A stretch of 64,000 bases of DNA from Vibrio sp. JPW-9-11-11 (GCF_013369335.1 NZ_SZQJ01000010.1:26082-90081), one strand, 5' to 3'. Positions 45,862 through 54,654 are shown, counted from the first letter of the stretch. Made by a program: numbers and translations. The notes: a model not told the origin generated them from the sequence alone.

Positions 45862-48033
45862 ATGGATCCTTCATTACTTCTCGATGGTCTGAACGACAAA
45901 CAGCGCGAAGCTGTCGCCGCCCCACTAGAAAATCTACTCGTTTTAGCGGGGGCAGGCAGTGGTAAAACTCGCGTGTTGGTTCACCGTATCGCGTGGCTAA
46001 TGTCGGTTGAGCAAGCGTCGCCGTTTTCCATTATGTCGGTTACCTTCACTAACAAAGCGGCTGCGGAAATGCGCGGGCGTATTGAAGAGTTGATGATGGG
46101 CAGCGCTTCGGGAATGTGGAACGGCACTTTCCACGGGATTTGCCATCGTATTTTGCGGGCTCACTATCTCGATGCCAAGCTACCGGAAGATTTCCAAATT
46201 ATCGATAGCGATGATCAGCAGCGTCTGCTACGTCGCTTAGTGAAAGCGCAAAATCTCGATGAGAAGCAGTGGCCGCCGCGTCAGGTAGCCTGGTGGATCA
46301 ACGGCAAAAAAGACGAAGGCTTACGCCCGAATCACATTGATGCTTACCACGATCCGGTAACCAAAACTTACCTCCAGCTCTATAGCGCCTACCAAGAAGC
46401 GTGTGACCGCGCAGGTTTGGTGGATTTTGCTGAAATCCTGCTTCGTGCCCATGAATTGCTGCGTGAAAAGCAGCACATCAGAGAGCATTATCAAGCGCGC
46501 TTCAAGCATATTTTGGTGGATGAGTTTCAAGATACCAACAACATTCAATACGCTTGGCTGCGTATGATGGCCGGGCCAGATTCTCACGTGATGATAGTGG
46601 GTGATGACGACCAGTCTATTTATGGCTGGCGCGGGGCTAAAATTGAAAATATTGAGAAGTTCACGCGTGAGTTCCCAAGTGTTAATACTATTCGCCTTGA
46701 GCAAAACTATCGCTCGACCAAAACCATTCTTGAAGCGTCCAACACCCTGATTGCCAACAATACCGAACGTATGGGCAAAGAGCTGTGGACAGAAGGCGCA
46801 GAAGGTGAGCCGATTTCGGTGTATTCGGCTTACAACGAACTGGATGAAGCGCGCTTTGCGGTCAATAAGGTCAAAGAGTGGCAAGACAAAGGTGGCGCGT
46901 TGAATGACGCCGCGATGTTGTATCGTAACAACGCCCAATCGCGTGTGCTGGAAGAGGCCTTGATCCAAGCGGGGTTACCGTATCGAATTTATGGCGGTAT
47001 GCGCTTCTTCGAGCGCCAAGAGATCAAAGATGCGCTCAGTTACTTAAGGTTGATGTCTAATCGCAACGACGATGCGGCCTTTGAGCGCGTGGTCAACACT
47101 CCTACTCGTGGTTTGGGTGATAAAACGTTAGAAACGATTCGCTTTGCCGCCCGCGATCGAGGGTGCACATTATGGCAAGCTAGTACGGCTCTGCTCGAAG
47201 AGCAAGTGTTGCCAGGTCGAGCTGCTGGCGCATTGAGCCGCTTTGTTGAACTTATTCAAGCACTTGAAGACGACACCTTTGAAATGTCACTGCACGAACA
47301 GACCGACCACGTGATTAAGTATTCGGGTCTGTTTGCCATGTATGAGCAGGAGAAAGGTGAGAAGTCGAAAGCCCGCATTGAAAACTTGGAAGAGCTAGTC
47401 ACGGCGACTCGCCAGTTCGAAAAACCGGAAGAAGCGGAAGAGATGACTCTGCTAACGGCATTTTTGACTCATGCCGCCCTGGAAGCGGGTGAAGGTCAGG
47501 CGGATGAGTTTGAAGACGCAGTGCAACTGATGACCCTTCATAGTGCCAAAGGACTTGAGTTTCCACTGGTGTTTATGGTCGGCGTTGAAGAGGGCATGTT
47601 CCCAAGCCAAATGTCAGCTGAGGAGGCAGGCCGCTTGGAAGAAGAACGTCGCCTCTGTTATGTGGGAATGACGCGGGCGATGGAAAAACTCTATATCACC
47701 TATGCCGAGATGCGTCGTCTCTACGGACAAGATAAATATCACAAGCCGTCACGCTTTATTCGTGAACTACCAGAAGCGTGCTTGGATGAAGTGCGCATGA
47801 AAGCGCAGGTGAGCCGTCCGGCCAGCTCGGGTCGCTTTAGTCAAACCGTCGTCAAAGAGAGTTTTAACGAAACTGGCTTTAGCTTGGGTGCGCGCGTAAT
47901 GCACCCTAAATTTGGTGAAGGTACGATTATCAACTTTGAAGGCAGCGGCCCACAAAGCCGAGTACAAGTGGCCTTTAACGGCGAAGGCATTAAGTGGCTG
48001 GTCACCGCGTACGCCAAACTCGAAAAGCTGTAG
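45862..48033 (+). CDS. uvrD: UvrD, DNA helicase II
   Basis: A 723-residue superfamily-1 3'-5' helicase for nucleotide-excision and mismatch repair. Motif I is [10 protein letters not shown] near residue 30; [12 protein letters not shown] (Ia), VDEFQDTN (II), [15 protein letters not shown] (III), EQNYRST (IV) and QLMTLHSAKGLEFP (V) follow. The C-terminal tail ends with a tudor-like region (GARVMHPKFGEGTIINFEG ... RVQVAFNGEGIKWLV) that in related helicases binds RNA polymerase or UvrB. This separates it from Rep at 25.7 kb. A LexA-box-like site precedes it. Confidence 0.96.
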   Translation: MDPSLLLDGLNDKQREAVAAPLENLLVLAGAGSGKTRVLVHRIAWLMSVEQASPFSIMSVTFTNKAAAEMRGRIEELMMGSASGMWNGTFHGICHRILRAHYLDAKLPEDFQIIDSDDQQRLLRRLVKAQNLDEKQWPPRQVAWWINGKKDEGLRPNHIDAYHDPVTKTYLQLYSAYQEACDRAGLVDFAEILLRAHELLREKQHIREHYQARFKHILVDEFQDTNNIQYAWLRMMAGPDSHVMIVGDDDQSIYGWRGAKIENIEKFTREFPSVNTIRLEQNYRSTKTILEASNTLIANNTERMGKELWTEGAEGEPISVYSAYNELDEARFAVNKVKEWQDKGGALNDAAMLYRNNAQSRVLEEALIQAGLPYRIYGGMRFFERQEIKDALSYLRLMSNRNDDAAFERVVNTPTRGLGDKTLETIRFAARDRGCTLWQASTALLEEQVLPGRAAGALSRFVELIQALEDDTFEMSLHEQTDHVIKYSGLFAMYEQEKGEKSKARIENLEELVTATRQFEKPEEAEEMTLLTAFLTHAALEAGEGQADEFEDAVQLMTLHSAKGLEFPLVFMVGVEEGMFPSQMSAEEAGRLEEERRLCYVGMTRAMEKLYITYAEMRRLYGQDKYHKPSRFIRELPEACLDEVRMKAQVSRPASSGRFSQTVVKESFNETGFSLGARVMHPKFGEGTIINFEGSGPQSRVQVAFNGEGIKWLVTAYAKLEKL

Positions 48034-48056
48034 TTCTCTCAAGTGGTTTTTCAATA

Positions 48057-48176
48057 TGTTTGAGCTTTAGACGAGGCGACAATCGAGCGAGACCCCTGAG
48101 CATAGGAAACCTATGTGATAGGGCCTGGCCAGCGCTCTGGGAGTGAGAGCAGACAACGAAGTATAAAGCTTAAACA
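48057..48176. repeat. ERIC-like imperfect palindrome
   Basis: The 120-base element has end repeats TGTTTGAGCTTTAGAC (48057-48072) and GTATAAAGCTTAAACA (48161-48176), complementary at 14 of 16 positions. Inside are GACCCCTGAGCATAGG and a short hairpin CATAGG-AAA-CCTATG, then TGATAGGG and GAGTGAGAGCAG, which resemble the core of enterobacterial repetitive intergenic consensus elements. It lies between uvrD and the Csr RNA terminator. I saw no second copy in the window. Such elements are non-coding and mobile in the past. Confidence 0.65.
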
Positions 48177-48194
48177 TGCAGAAAAAGAGATAAA

Positions 48195-48610
48195 GAAAAA
48201 CCCCGAGGGCAAAGCCCATCGGGGTTATAGTCTTACTCGCAGCAATCCGGCTACTAGAGGTGCTCCATGCATCTAATCCTTGATAGTAGGCTGAGTTCCT
48301 TCAGCTTAGTCCTTTCATCGCCATCCTAGCGGTGTCCTTGACCCTATCCTGGTCCGCTAACCATCCACGTTAGCTCACTTCGCTTGTTCCTTGAGCGGTG
48401 TCCTTTTCATCATCCTGATGATCAGTCCTTTCCTCGTCCAGAGGTGTCCATTTCCCATCCTTAGTAGCAACCATCCTAGTCACTATTGCGTCCGTTCAAT
48501 GTCCAATTTGCTTTCCGTGCCGATCACTCGTCCTGAGCAACCGTATCTTCTTCCTGAAGATTACCAAATCCGTGGCAATTTCCTGTTCCGTGTCAGCATC
48601 CTTCCGACAC
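48195..48610 (-). ncRNA. csrB: CsrB-family CsrA-sequestering RNA
   Basis: On the minus strand about 30 GGA motifs occur within 415 bases, many as loops such as ATCATC-AGGAT-GATGAT or TCAGGAAGA. It ends in a terminator, ACCCCGATGGGC/GCCCTCGGGGT plus TTTTTC (48195-48225). A -10 TAATAT at 48621-48616 suggests a start at 48610, giving GTGTCGGAAGGATGCTGACAC, a first hairpin with GGA in its loop. A VarA box lies about 165 bases upstream. Such RNAs bind many CsrA dimers and free CsrA-repressed mRNAs. The csrB symbol is by family; which Vibrio paralogue it is cannot be told. Confidence 0.92.
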
Positions 48611-48767
48611 GATTCATATTACCCGTTTGTGCTCAGTGGGCAATAGCACGCAAACGTTTTATTCGATAAAAATTCGCATGAATATTGAGCGTTGCTATGT
48701 AAAACAATGAGTTATAGTTGGCTGTTTACATTTTTCTTAGCAAAAAAGCTATATTTACTCACTTGCT

Positions 48768-48785
48768 TGTAAGAGATCTCGCACA
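48768..48785. promoter_or_regulatory. VarA (UvrY/GacA) box upstream of csrB
   Basis: TGTAAGAGATCTCGCACA is nearly palindromic and fits TGTAAG-N6-CTTACA, centred about 165 bases upstream of the inferred RNA start. The first eleven bases equal those of the box at 13392-13409. The remaining stretch 48622-48872 holds no gene that I can support. Confidence 0.75.
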
Positions 48786-48872
48786 AGCTGGTAGGCTGAT
48801 CGACGGTCTGATCCTAGGTGGTCAACAACAGATAACGCTGTGAGCTTATGCTTAAATAGAAATTATTCCTAT

Positions 48873-49535
48873 CTAAAGTACAAGATTGGCCACCGATTGC
48901 CATAAAATACTGGCGCCAAGCACGCTGAACAATACACCACACAAACCATCGATATACACCGCAAGGGCTTTAATTCTGCGCTGCATACTCGAAGTCGATA
49001 GCGCCCACGCGAGAAAAGAAAACCACAGTAGCGACAAGCTCCATAACAGCACCAGCGCGAGCCCTTTGCCCGTCAGTGACATAGTAGCGGGCACTAAGCT
49101 CGACATTAAACTGACAAAAAACACTAACGCTTTAGGGTTGAGGATATTAGTGGCAAAACCACGTGAGAAGGCTTGACGTTTGTTACTCAGCAGTAAGTTT
49201 GCTGAGTCCGCCCCTTCTTTTTCAGCCACCGGTTGACGTAGTGTGGTGACGGTCGCTTTAAGTGCAGCATAACCGAGATAGGCCAAGTAACTGCCTCCGG
49301 CAAGTTGCAGCAGGGCAAATAAAGTCGGTTGCTGGTGAACCAGATAGCTTACCCCGGTTAAGCTGAGAACGGAGTGGATCAAGATGCCACAAGAAAGCCC
49401 TAGCGCGATATATAGACCCGTCTGGCGTCCATATCGGGTCGCATTTTGTACCACTAAAGCAAAGTCAGGCCCCGGGCTCATCAAGGCGACAAAGTGGACG
49501 ACGGCGAGTGTAGATAAAATGGTCATTTCATTCAT
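48873..49535 (-). CDS. LysE/RhtB family exporter
   Basis: A 220-residue inner-membrane protein with about six helices. The N-terminal FVALMSPGPDFALVVQNATRYGRQTGL and the region LLQLAGGSYLAYLGYAALKA are LysE/RhtB signatures, as is GFATNILNPKALVFFVSL. Members export amino acids such as lysine, threonine or homoserine lactones; the substrate here is unknown. It lies downstream of an AraC-type regulator in the same direction (82-base gap), so the pair may form a regulated export unit. Confidence 0.88.
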   Translation of the reverse strand: MNEMTILSTLAVVHFVALMSPGPDFALVVQNATRYGRQTGLYIALGLSCGILIHSVLSLTGVSYLVHQQPTLFALLQLAGGSYLAYLGYAALKATVTTLRQPVAEKEGADSANLLLSNKRQAFSRGFATNILNPKALVFFVSLMSSLVPATMSLTGKGLALVLLWSLSLLWFSFLAWALSTSSMQRRIKALAVYIDGLCGVLFSVLGASILWQSVANLVL

Positions 49536-49617
49536 GGCGATATCTTTAGGTTATTGCAATGCATCATGTGATGGTGCCATTGTTTCCACGGTTAGGATTG
49601 TAAAAAACTAACACTGT

Positions 49618-50412
49618 TTAATTAATCTGTGAGGGACTAACCCCGAAAGTGGATTTAAACGCTTTGCTAAAATGAGCCTGATCATAGAAACCGACTTGAT
49701 GGGCAACTTCGGTGCCGTTTACCCCAGCTTTAAGCAGCTTCATACTTTGTTCCATCCGTAAGCGATTAAACCAAGCGTATGGGGTGAGTCCGACTTTTGC
49801 TTTAAAGTGGCGTTGAAACTGAGTTGGACTTAGTTGGCATAGGCTAGAGAGCTGAGCTAAACGAACAGGTTGGTCGAGGTGAGCAAGGAGATACTCTTTT
49901 AATGTCGCTATGGACTGTTTGCCTAGTGGCAGTGCAGGCTTTTGACTGCTACTAGCGTAGCCTCTGAATAGGTGTTTAAACCCCTCATAGGGCAAGCAAT
50001 CCTTAGCCAATTGGCTGACTCGATCTTGCGTTAGCCACTGATGTAGTGAACTCAGAGTATGGAACAAATCACTATCTGAAACGATCAGTTGTTTAAAATG
50101 GATTAGCTGGTTAGGCTGGCTCAACTGTGCCAGTTCACTGAGCCACAAAGGGTCGAGTTCAAATACTCGCACTTGATAGCCACTTTCGAGTATTGAACGA
50201 CCGTCGTGGAGTTCGTCTGGTGGCATGATCACCAGTTGGCCTTTGCCAACATTATGCCGTACACCTTTATAGTGAAAAGTCTGCTGCCCACCAGTGATTA
50301 GGCCAATATGAAAATCAAGATGATAGTGGCGTGAAAAAGCGAACGAACGATAGTTCGCCTCAATTAAGCTGATTTCTCTATTTGGCGTGGTGTGATAATT
50401 GACCTGATTCAT
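49618..50412 (-). CDS. AraC family transcriptional regulator
   Basis: A 264-residue regulator. The N-terminal cupin-like part (HYHLDFHIGLITGGQQTFHYKG, MPPDELHDG) binds an unknown ligand. The C-terminal ~100 residues hold two helix-turn-helix motifs, PVRLAQLSSLCQLSPTQFQRHF and GTEVAHQVGFYDQAHFSKAF, with the AraC signature at the end. It probably controls the LysE-type exporter downstream, rarD upstream or both. Its ATG lies only 2 bases after the terminator hairpin that ends rarD, and no Shine-Dalgarno is evident. Confidence 0.88.
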   Translation of the reverse strand: MNQVNYHTTPNREISLIEANYRSFAFSRHYHLDFHIGLITGGQQTFHYKGVRHNVGKGQLVIMPPDELHDGRSILESGYQVRVFELDPLWLSELAQLSQPNQLIHFKQLIVSDSDLFHTLSSLHQWLTQDRVSQLAKDCLPYEGFKHLFRGYASSSQKPALPLGKQSIATLKEYLLAHLDQPVRLAQLSSLCQLSPTQFQRHFKAKVGLTPYAWFNRLRMEQSMKLLKAGVNGTEVAHQVGFYDQAHFSKAFKSTFGVSPSQIN

Positions 50413-50413
50413 A

Positions 50414-50448
50414 AAACAAAAAGCTTGGTGATTATTTCACCAAGCTTA
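50414..50448 (-). terminator. Terminator after rarD, directly before the AraC-type gene
   Basis: On the minus strand AAGCTTGGTGA pairs perfectly with TCACCAAGCTT around a 5-base loop, followed by TTTTG-TTTT. It ends rarD, but also forms the leader of the AraC-type gene, whose start codon follows at 50412. Confidence 0.82.
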
Positions 50449-50482
50449 TAGCTTGCGCGTAACCTTGTCTTGTAAAAAACGA

Positions 50483-51400
50483 TCAGCTCGTCGCGGCGGC
50501 GGCTCTTCTCATTTGGCGATTGTTTTTTAAACCATCAAAGCTAAATACCAGCAGGGCTCCCCAAATAAACGCAAAGGTCACCGCTTTGTCGGTACTAAAG
50601 GCTTCACCGTAGACCAATACCGCCAGTAAAAACATTAAGCTCGGGCCGATATATTGGAAAAATCCCAGTGTAGAGAGCTTGAGTCGTGTTGCGGCACCGG
50701 TAAAACACAGCAGCGGCAGTGTGGTTATAATCCCCGCTGAGATTAGCAGCAGATTGAGTTGAGTACTGTTGAGCGCCATGTTTGAAGTCGGCGTCTCTGC
50801 GAACCAAAGCAGGTAGACAGCGGCTGCGGGTAACAGCAACAGAGTTTCAATGAATAATCCAGTCTGTGCATCTAAGCTGACTTTCTTACGCAGCAAGCCG
50901 TAACAACCAAAACTGAGAGCGAGCACAATCGCCACCACGGGTACTGAACCAAAGGCGATTAACTGCACCATGACCCCGCAACTGGCGAGTAGCACCGCAA
51001 ACCACTGCATTTTACGCAAGCGCTCGCCGAGAAATAGCATCCCAAGCACCACATTTATTAACGGGTTAATATAGTAGCCCAAGCTGGCATCGAGCATATG
51101 ATTGGCGTTAACCGCCCAGATGAAGATCAACCAGTTAGCGGCAATAACAATCGAAGTAACCAATAGGTACGCCATCTTCTGTTTTGATTTCACTACCTCA
51201 ACCACACCACGCCAGCGACGACCAAAGTGGAGCAGTAGGGCAAGGAGGAGAAATGACCACACGATGCGATGGCTCAGAATCTCTAGCGCAGAGACATCGG
51301 CGAGAGACTTGAAATAGATAGGGGCGATACCCCACATGGTGTAGGCACCAATCGCGAGCAATACACCCTGTTTGGCTCTTTGTTGTTCTTCTATGGTCAT
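50483..51400 (-). CDS. rarD: RarD, EamA/DMT family transporter
   Basis: A 305-residue membrane protein with about ten helices of the drug/metabolite transporter superfamily. GVLLAIGAYTMWGIAPIYFKSL at the N-terminus and the segments EILSHRIVWSFLLL and QYIGPSLMFLLAVLVYGE are characteristic of RarD. Its substrate is not firmly known; the name comes from a chloramphenicol-sensitivity link in Pseudomonas. It lies divergent from recQ, as in V. cholerae, and is followed by a strong terminator. Confidence 0.9.
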   Translation of the reverse strand: MTIEEQQRAKQGVLLAIGAYTMWGIAPIYFKSLADVSALEILSHRIVWSFLLLALLLHFGRRWRGVVEVVKSKQKMAYLLVTSIVIAANWLIFIWAVNANHMLDASLGYYINPLINVVLGMLFLGERLRKMQWFAVLLASCGVMVQLIAFGSVPVVAIVLALSFGCYGLLRKKVSLDAQTGLFIETLLLLPAAAVYLLWFAETPTSNMALNSTQLNLLLISAGIITTLPLLCFTGAATRLKLSTLGFFQYIGPSLMFLLAVLVYGEAFSTDKAVTFAFIWGALLVFSFDGLKNNRQMRRAAAATS

Positions 51401-51564
51401 GGCGATTTACTCATGTTAAAGAATTTTACAAACTGAAACATGCAGTATACGAATGACGATGAAAATCACCTAGCAATTTGCGGTTTTATTCACCTTTAAA
51501 CCCCACTACAATGTGCCTCTTGCGTAATTGACGCTCTTGCCTTGCAACTCGACAGAGAAAACTG

Positions 51565-53403
51565 ATGACCTCAACACTACTCGCTCAGCAACCACCGGCC
51601 GAACTGCCGACGCCACAAGACATCTTACAAGATGTGTTTGGCTATCAGAGCTTCCGTGATGGTCAGCAATCTGTGATTGAGTCAGCGGTTGTTGGGCAAG
51701 ACAGTCTGGTGATCATGCCAACGGGTGGCGGAAAATCGCTCTGTTACCAGATCCCTGCTCTGGTTCGCGACGGGTTAACGTTAGTGATTTCACCACTGAT
51801 TTCATTGATGAAAGACCAAGTGGATCAGCTCAAGGCCAATGGGGTCGCCGCAGAATGTATCAACTCCACGATGCCACGCGAAGAGCTGATTTCGGTTTAT
51901 AACCGTATGCACTCTGGGGCAATTAAGCTGGTTTACGTATCGCCAGAACGGGTACTGATGCGCGACTTTATCGAACGGCTGCATAATTTGCCGTTATCGA
52001 TGATAGCGGTCGATGAAGCGCACTGTATTTCCCAGTGGGGGCATGACTTTCGCCCAGAATACGCTTTGCTCGGTCAACTGAAGCAGACATTTAACCATGT
52101 GCCTGTAATGGCGCTAACGGCGACCGCCGATGATGCGACGCGTAAAGATATCGTCGAGCGTTTACAGCTCACTCAACCACACGAGTATTTAGGGAGTTTT
52201 GACCGACCCAATATCCGCTACACCTTAGTCGAAAAGCACAAGCCGGTATCGCAAGTGGTGCGTTTTCTCGAAGGTCAACGCGGAAACTGCGGGATTATCT
52301 ATTGTGGCAGTCGCAAGAAAGTGGAAATGGTGACGGAAAAGCTGTGCAACAATGGTTTGCGTGCAGCCAGCTATCACGCTGGTCTTGATGCCGACGAACG
52401 CGCGTATGTGCAAGAGGCATTTCAGCGCGACGACATACAAATTGTGGTTGCCACGGTGGCTTTTGGGATGGGAATTAATAAGCCCAACGTTCGTTTTGTG
52501 GTTCACTTTGATATTCCGCGTAACATAGAGTCTTACTATCAGGAAACCGGACGAGCAGGGCGTGATGGCTTACCGGCTGAAGCTATGATGCTGTATGACC
52601 CGGCCGACATCAGTTGGTTGCGCCGAATGCTCGACGAAAAAGACGACGGCCCACAGAAGCAGGTTGAGGCGCACAAACTCAATGCCATGAGCGCGTTTGC
52701 TGAAGCGCAAACGTGTCGTCGTCAGGTATTGCTCAACTATTTTGGTGAGTATCGCGATAAGCCTTGCGGCAACTGTGATATCTGCCTTGACCCACCGAAA
52801 CATTTTGATGCGACTGAGCAAGCGCAAAAAGCGCTCTCTTGTGTGTATCGGGTCAATCAGAGTTTTGGTATGGGCTATGTGGTTGAAGTGCTGCGCGGGA
52901 TGCAGAACATCCGCATTCGCGAAAATGGTCACGATAAGTTGTCGACTTACGGCTTAGGGCGAGAAAACAGTCACGATTACTGGGTGAGTGTGTTCCGTCA
53001 ATTAATTCATAAAGGGTTACTGTTCCAAAACATCACCCGTAATTCCACCTTGCAACTGACCGAAGAAGCGCGTCCGCTGCTTCGCGGTGAAATGTCACTT
53101 GAACTGGCGGTGCCTAGATTAGACACTGCCGCACGTGCGGCGAAGTCGGATAAGCTATCGAGCAAAAACTACGATAAGAAGTTGTTCGCCAAATTGCGTA
53201 AACTGCGTAAAGCGATTGCCGATGAAGATGGATTACCCCCTTATGTGGTATTCAGTGATGCGACTTTGATCGACATGGCAGAAATCTTACCGACCTCATA
53301 TGGCGAAATGTTAGCGGTTAACGGCGTCGGTCAGCGTAAACTCGAGAAATACGCCGATCCCTTCTTAGATTTAATTCAGGAGCATTTGACTCATCATGGC
53401 TGA
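51565..53403 (+). CDS. recQ: RecQ, ATP-dependent DNA helicase
   Basis: A 612-residue superfamily-2 3'-5' helicase. Motif I is MPTGGGKSLCYQ, motif II VDEAHCISQWGHDFRPEY (with the aromatic-rich loop), motif VI YQETGRAGRDG. The zinc-binding cysteines are in TCRRQVLLNYFGE and CGNCDICLDPP; a winged helix and a C-terminal HRDC domain (AIADEDGLPPYVVFSDATL) follow. RecQ unwinds recombination intermediates with RecJ. The length matches E. coli RecQ. It overlaps the DUF3630 gene by 8 bases. Confidence 0.97.
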   Translation: MTSTLLAQQPPAELPTPQDILQDVFGYQSFRDGQQSVIESAVVGQDSLVIMPTGGGKSLCYQIPALVRDGLTLVISPLISLMKDQVDQLKANGVAAECINSTMPREELISVYNRMHSGAIKLVYVSPERVLMRDFIERLHNLPLSMIAVDEAHCISQWGHDFRPEYALLGQLKQTFNHVPVMALTATADDATRKDIVERLQLTQPHEYLGSFDRPNIRYTLVEKHKPVSQVVRFLEGQRGNCGIIYCGSRKKVEMVTEKLCNNGLRAASYHAGLDADERAYVQEAFQRDDIQIVVATVAFGMGINKPNVRFVVHFDIPRNIESYYQETGRAGRDGLPAEAMMLYDPADISWLRRMLDEKDDGPQKQVEAHKLNAMSAFAEAQTCRRQVLLNYFGEYRDKPCGNCDICLDPPKHFDATEQAQKALSCVYRVNQSFGMGYVVEVLRGMQNIRIRENGHDKLSTYGLGRENSHDYWVSVFRQLIHKGLLFQNITRNSTLQLTEEARPLLRGEMSLELAVPRLDTAARAAKSDKLSSKNYDKKLFAKLRKLRKAIADEDGLPPYVVFSDATLIDMAEILPTSYGEMLAVNGVGQRKLEKYADPFLDLIQEHLTHHG

Positions 53404-53710
53404 GACACAAACGGAGTTTGGTCTAATCGATTATCAGGCAGACGATGGCCGCTTGATCATTCGTACACCGCGATTTGATTTTGATAGCTTTCCACAACTG
53501 GCCGATAGGTTAGTCCGTTTGCTTTCTGCAACCGTCATCGAAAAACAGTGGGATGCCGATATTCACTCGTGGCTGATTGACTTTGAAGGTTGCCAACTGT
53601 TCTTAAAGTCAGAGCATTACAGCGAAAGTGTGTGGTTTGAAGCTTTGGCGATTGAGGCGTCTCGCGACGAACTCGATTTTTTAGCTTCGCTGTTTAAGCA
53701 AGGCTTTTAA
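53396..53710 (+). CDS. DUF3630 family protein
   Basis: A 104-residue acidic soluble protein of unknown function. It starts inside recQ (overlap of 8 bases), so it is translated from the recQ transcript. The sequence IIRTPRFDFDSFPQLADRLV and the ending EASRDELDFLASLFKQ fit DUF3630, a family found mainly next to recQ in Vibrio and Shewanella. No motif suggests an activity. Its fixed place suggests a link with RecQ, but this is inference only. Confidence 0.78.
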   Translation: MAETQTEFGLIDYQADDGRLIIRTPRFDFDSFPQLADRLVRLLSATVIEKQWDADIHSWLIDFEGCQLFLKSEHYSESVWFEALAIEASRDELDFLASLFKQGF

Positions 53711-53749
53711 CTCATTTTCTCCCGCCAACGATTGCGTTATTTTGCTCGC

Positions 53750-53777
53750 TTGCAGTGCGAGTTGGTTAATGTATAAT
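53750..53777 (+). promoter_or_regulatory. Promoter of yhhQ
   Basis: TTGCAG (53750-53755) and a consensus TATAAT (53772-53777) are 16 bases apart. The start would be near 53784, giving a leader of about 128 bases that contains the preQ1 riboswitch. Confidence 0.65.
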
Positions 53778-53868
53778 CGCCGACCGCGATATTTGCCGGG
53801 TGCAGATGTCGCCACGTTTATTTTTCACATTGTTGGTCAGAATCTTTCCTCGACTTGGAAGTGATTCG

Positions 53869-53906
53869 ATTTGGGTTCCCTCACCCCCAAACCAAACTAA
53901 AAAGGT
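53869..53906 (+). promoter_or_regulatory. preQ1-I riboswitch
   Basis: TTTGGG (53870-53875) pairs with CCCAAA (53886-53891) as P1, with TTC right after the first strand and ACC before the second, as in class I preQ1 aptamers. The A-rich tail CCAAACTAAAAAGG contains the Shine-Dalgarno AAGG, whose AGG can pair with CCT in the loop to form the pseudoknot. preQ1 binding would hide the ribosome site of yhhQ 6 bases downstream. Small size and place upstream of a queuosine-precursor transporter fit. Confidence 0.85.
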
Positions 53907-53911
53907 ATCGC

Positions 53912-54580
53912 ATGAGTAACTTTACCCCTGCGCAGCAGCGCAAAGCCCTTTTTCTTTTAGTCTTGTTCCATTTGATCATTATTGCGTCCAGCAACTATTT
54001 GGTCCAACTTCCTTTTACCGTATTTGGCTTCCACACCACGTGGGGCGCGTTTACGTTTCCATTTATCTTCTTAGCCACCGATCTGACGGTACGTATTTTT
54101 GGTGCACAGCTCGCTCGCCGAATCATTTTCTTGGTGATGTTACCAGCACTCGCAGTATCGTATGGGTTGTCGGTACTCTTCTATGAAGGGGCATTTCAAG
54201 GTATCTCGCAACTGGGTGAGTTTAACCTGTTCGTTGCCCGTATCGCGATTGCCAGTTTTATGGCCTATTTATTAGGTCAGATCCTCGATGTGCATGTGTT
54301 TAACCGTCTGCGTCAGCTTAAGCAATGGTGGATTGCGCCGACGTGCTCGACGCTGTTTGGTAATGCGCTCGATACGGTTGCATTCTTTGCCATTGCCTTT
54401 TACCAAAGCCCTGATCCATTCATGGCTGAGCACTGGACGGAAATCGCGCTGGTGGATTACGGCTTCAAGCTGGTTATCAGCCTAGGTTTATTTGTACCTA
54501 TGTACGGTGTGCTGCTTAACTATCTAGTGAGAAAGCTCACTGCAATCAATCCAGAATTCAAAGTCGTGGGTGCAAACTAG
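53912..54580 (+). CDS. yhhQ: YhhQ, queuosine precursor transporter
   Basis: A 222-residue inner-membrane protein of COG1738 with about six helices. The pattern TVFGFHTTWGAFTFPFIFLATDLTVRIFG near the N-terminus and TLFGNALDTVAFFAIAFY are the family signatures. In E. coli it takes up preQ0 and preQ1 for tRNA queuosine. The ATG at 53912 is chosen because AAAGG is 6 bases upstream and the product starts MSNFTPAQQRKALF; an ATG-less extension back to 53855 would run through the riboswitch. A terminator follows the gene. Confidence 0.94.
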   Translation: MSNFTPAQQRKALFLLVLFHLIIIASSNYLVQLPFTVFGFHTTWGAFTFPFIFLATDLTVRIFGAQLARRIIFLVMLPALAVSYGLSVLFYEGAFQGISQLGEFNLFVARIAIASFMAYLLGQILDVHVFNRLRQLKQWWIAPTCSTLFGNALDTVAFFAIAFYQSPDPFMAEHWTEIALVDYGFKLVISLGLFVPMYGVLLNYLVRKLTAINPEFKVVGAN

Positions 54581-54602
54581 AAACGTTTGTTTCGCCTATC
54601 TA

Positions 54603-54637
54603 AAAAAGCCCGAGCGACAGTGTCGCTCGGGCTTTTT
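54603..54637 (+). terminator. Bidirectional terminator, yhhQ / gppA
   Basis: AAAGCCCGAGCGACA pairs with GTGTCGCTCGGGCTTT, flanked by A and T runs, between convergent genes. Confidence 0.9.
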
Positions 54638-54654
54638 GTTTATTGACTCTGCTT

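Noticed and set aside
46321..46968. A 215-codon minus-strand frame inside uvrD
   Set aside because: It is the complement of the conserved helicase domain and lacks a family match or ribosome site.
48391..48669. A 92-codon plus-strand frame at 48.4-48.7 kb
   Set aside because: It overlaps the csrB RNA on the opposite strand, has no Shine-Dalgarno and its sequence is a translation of TCC repeats.
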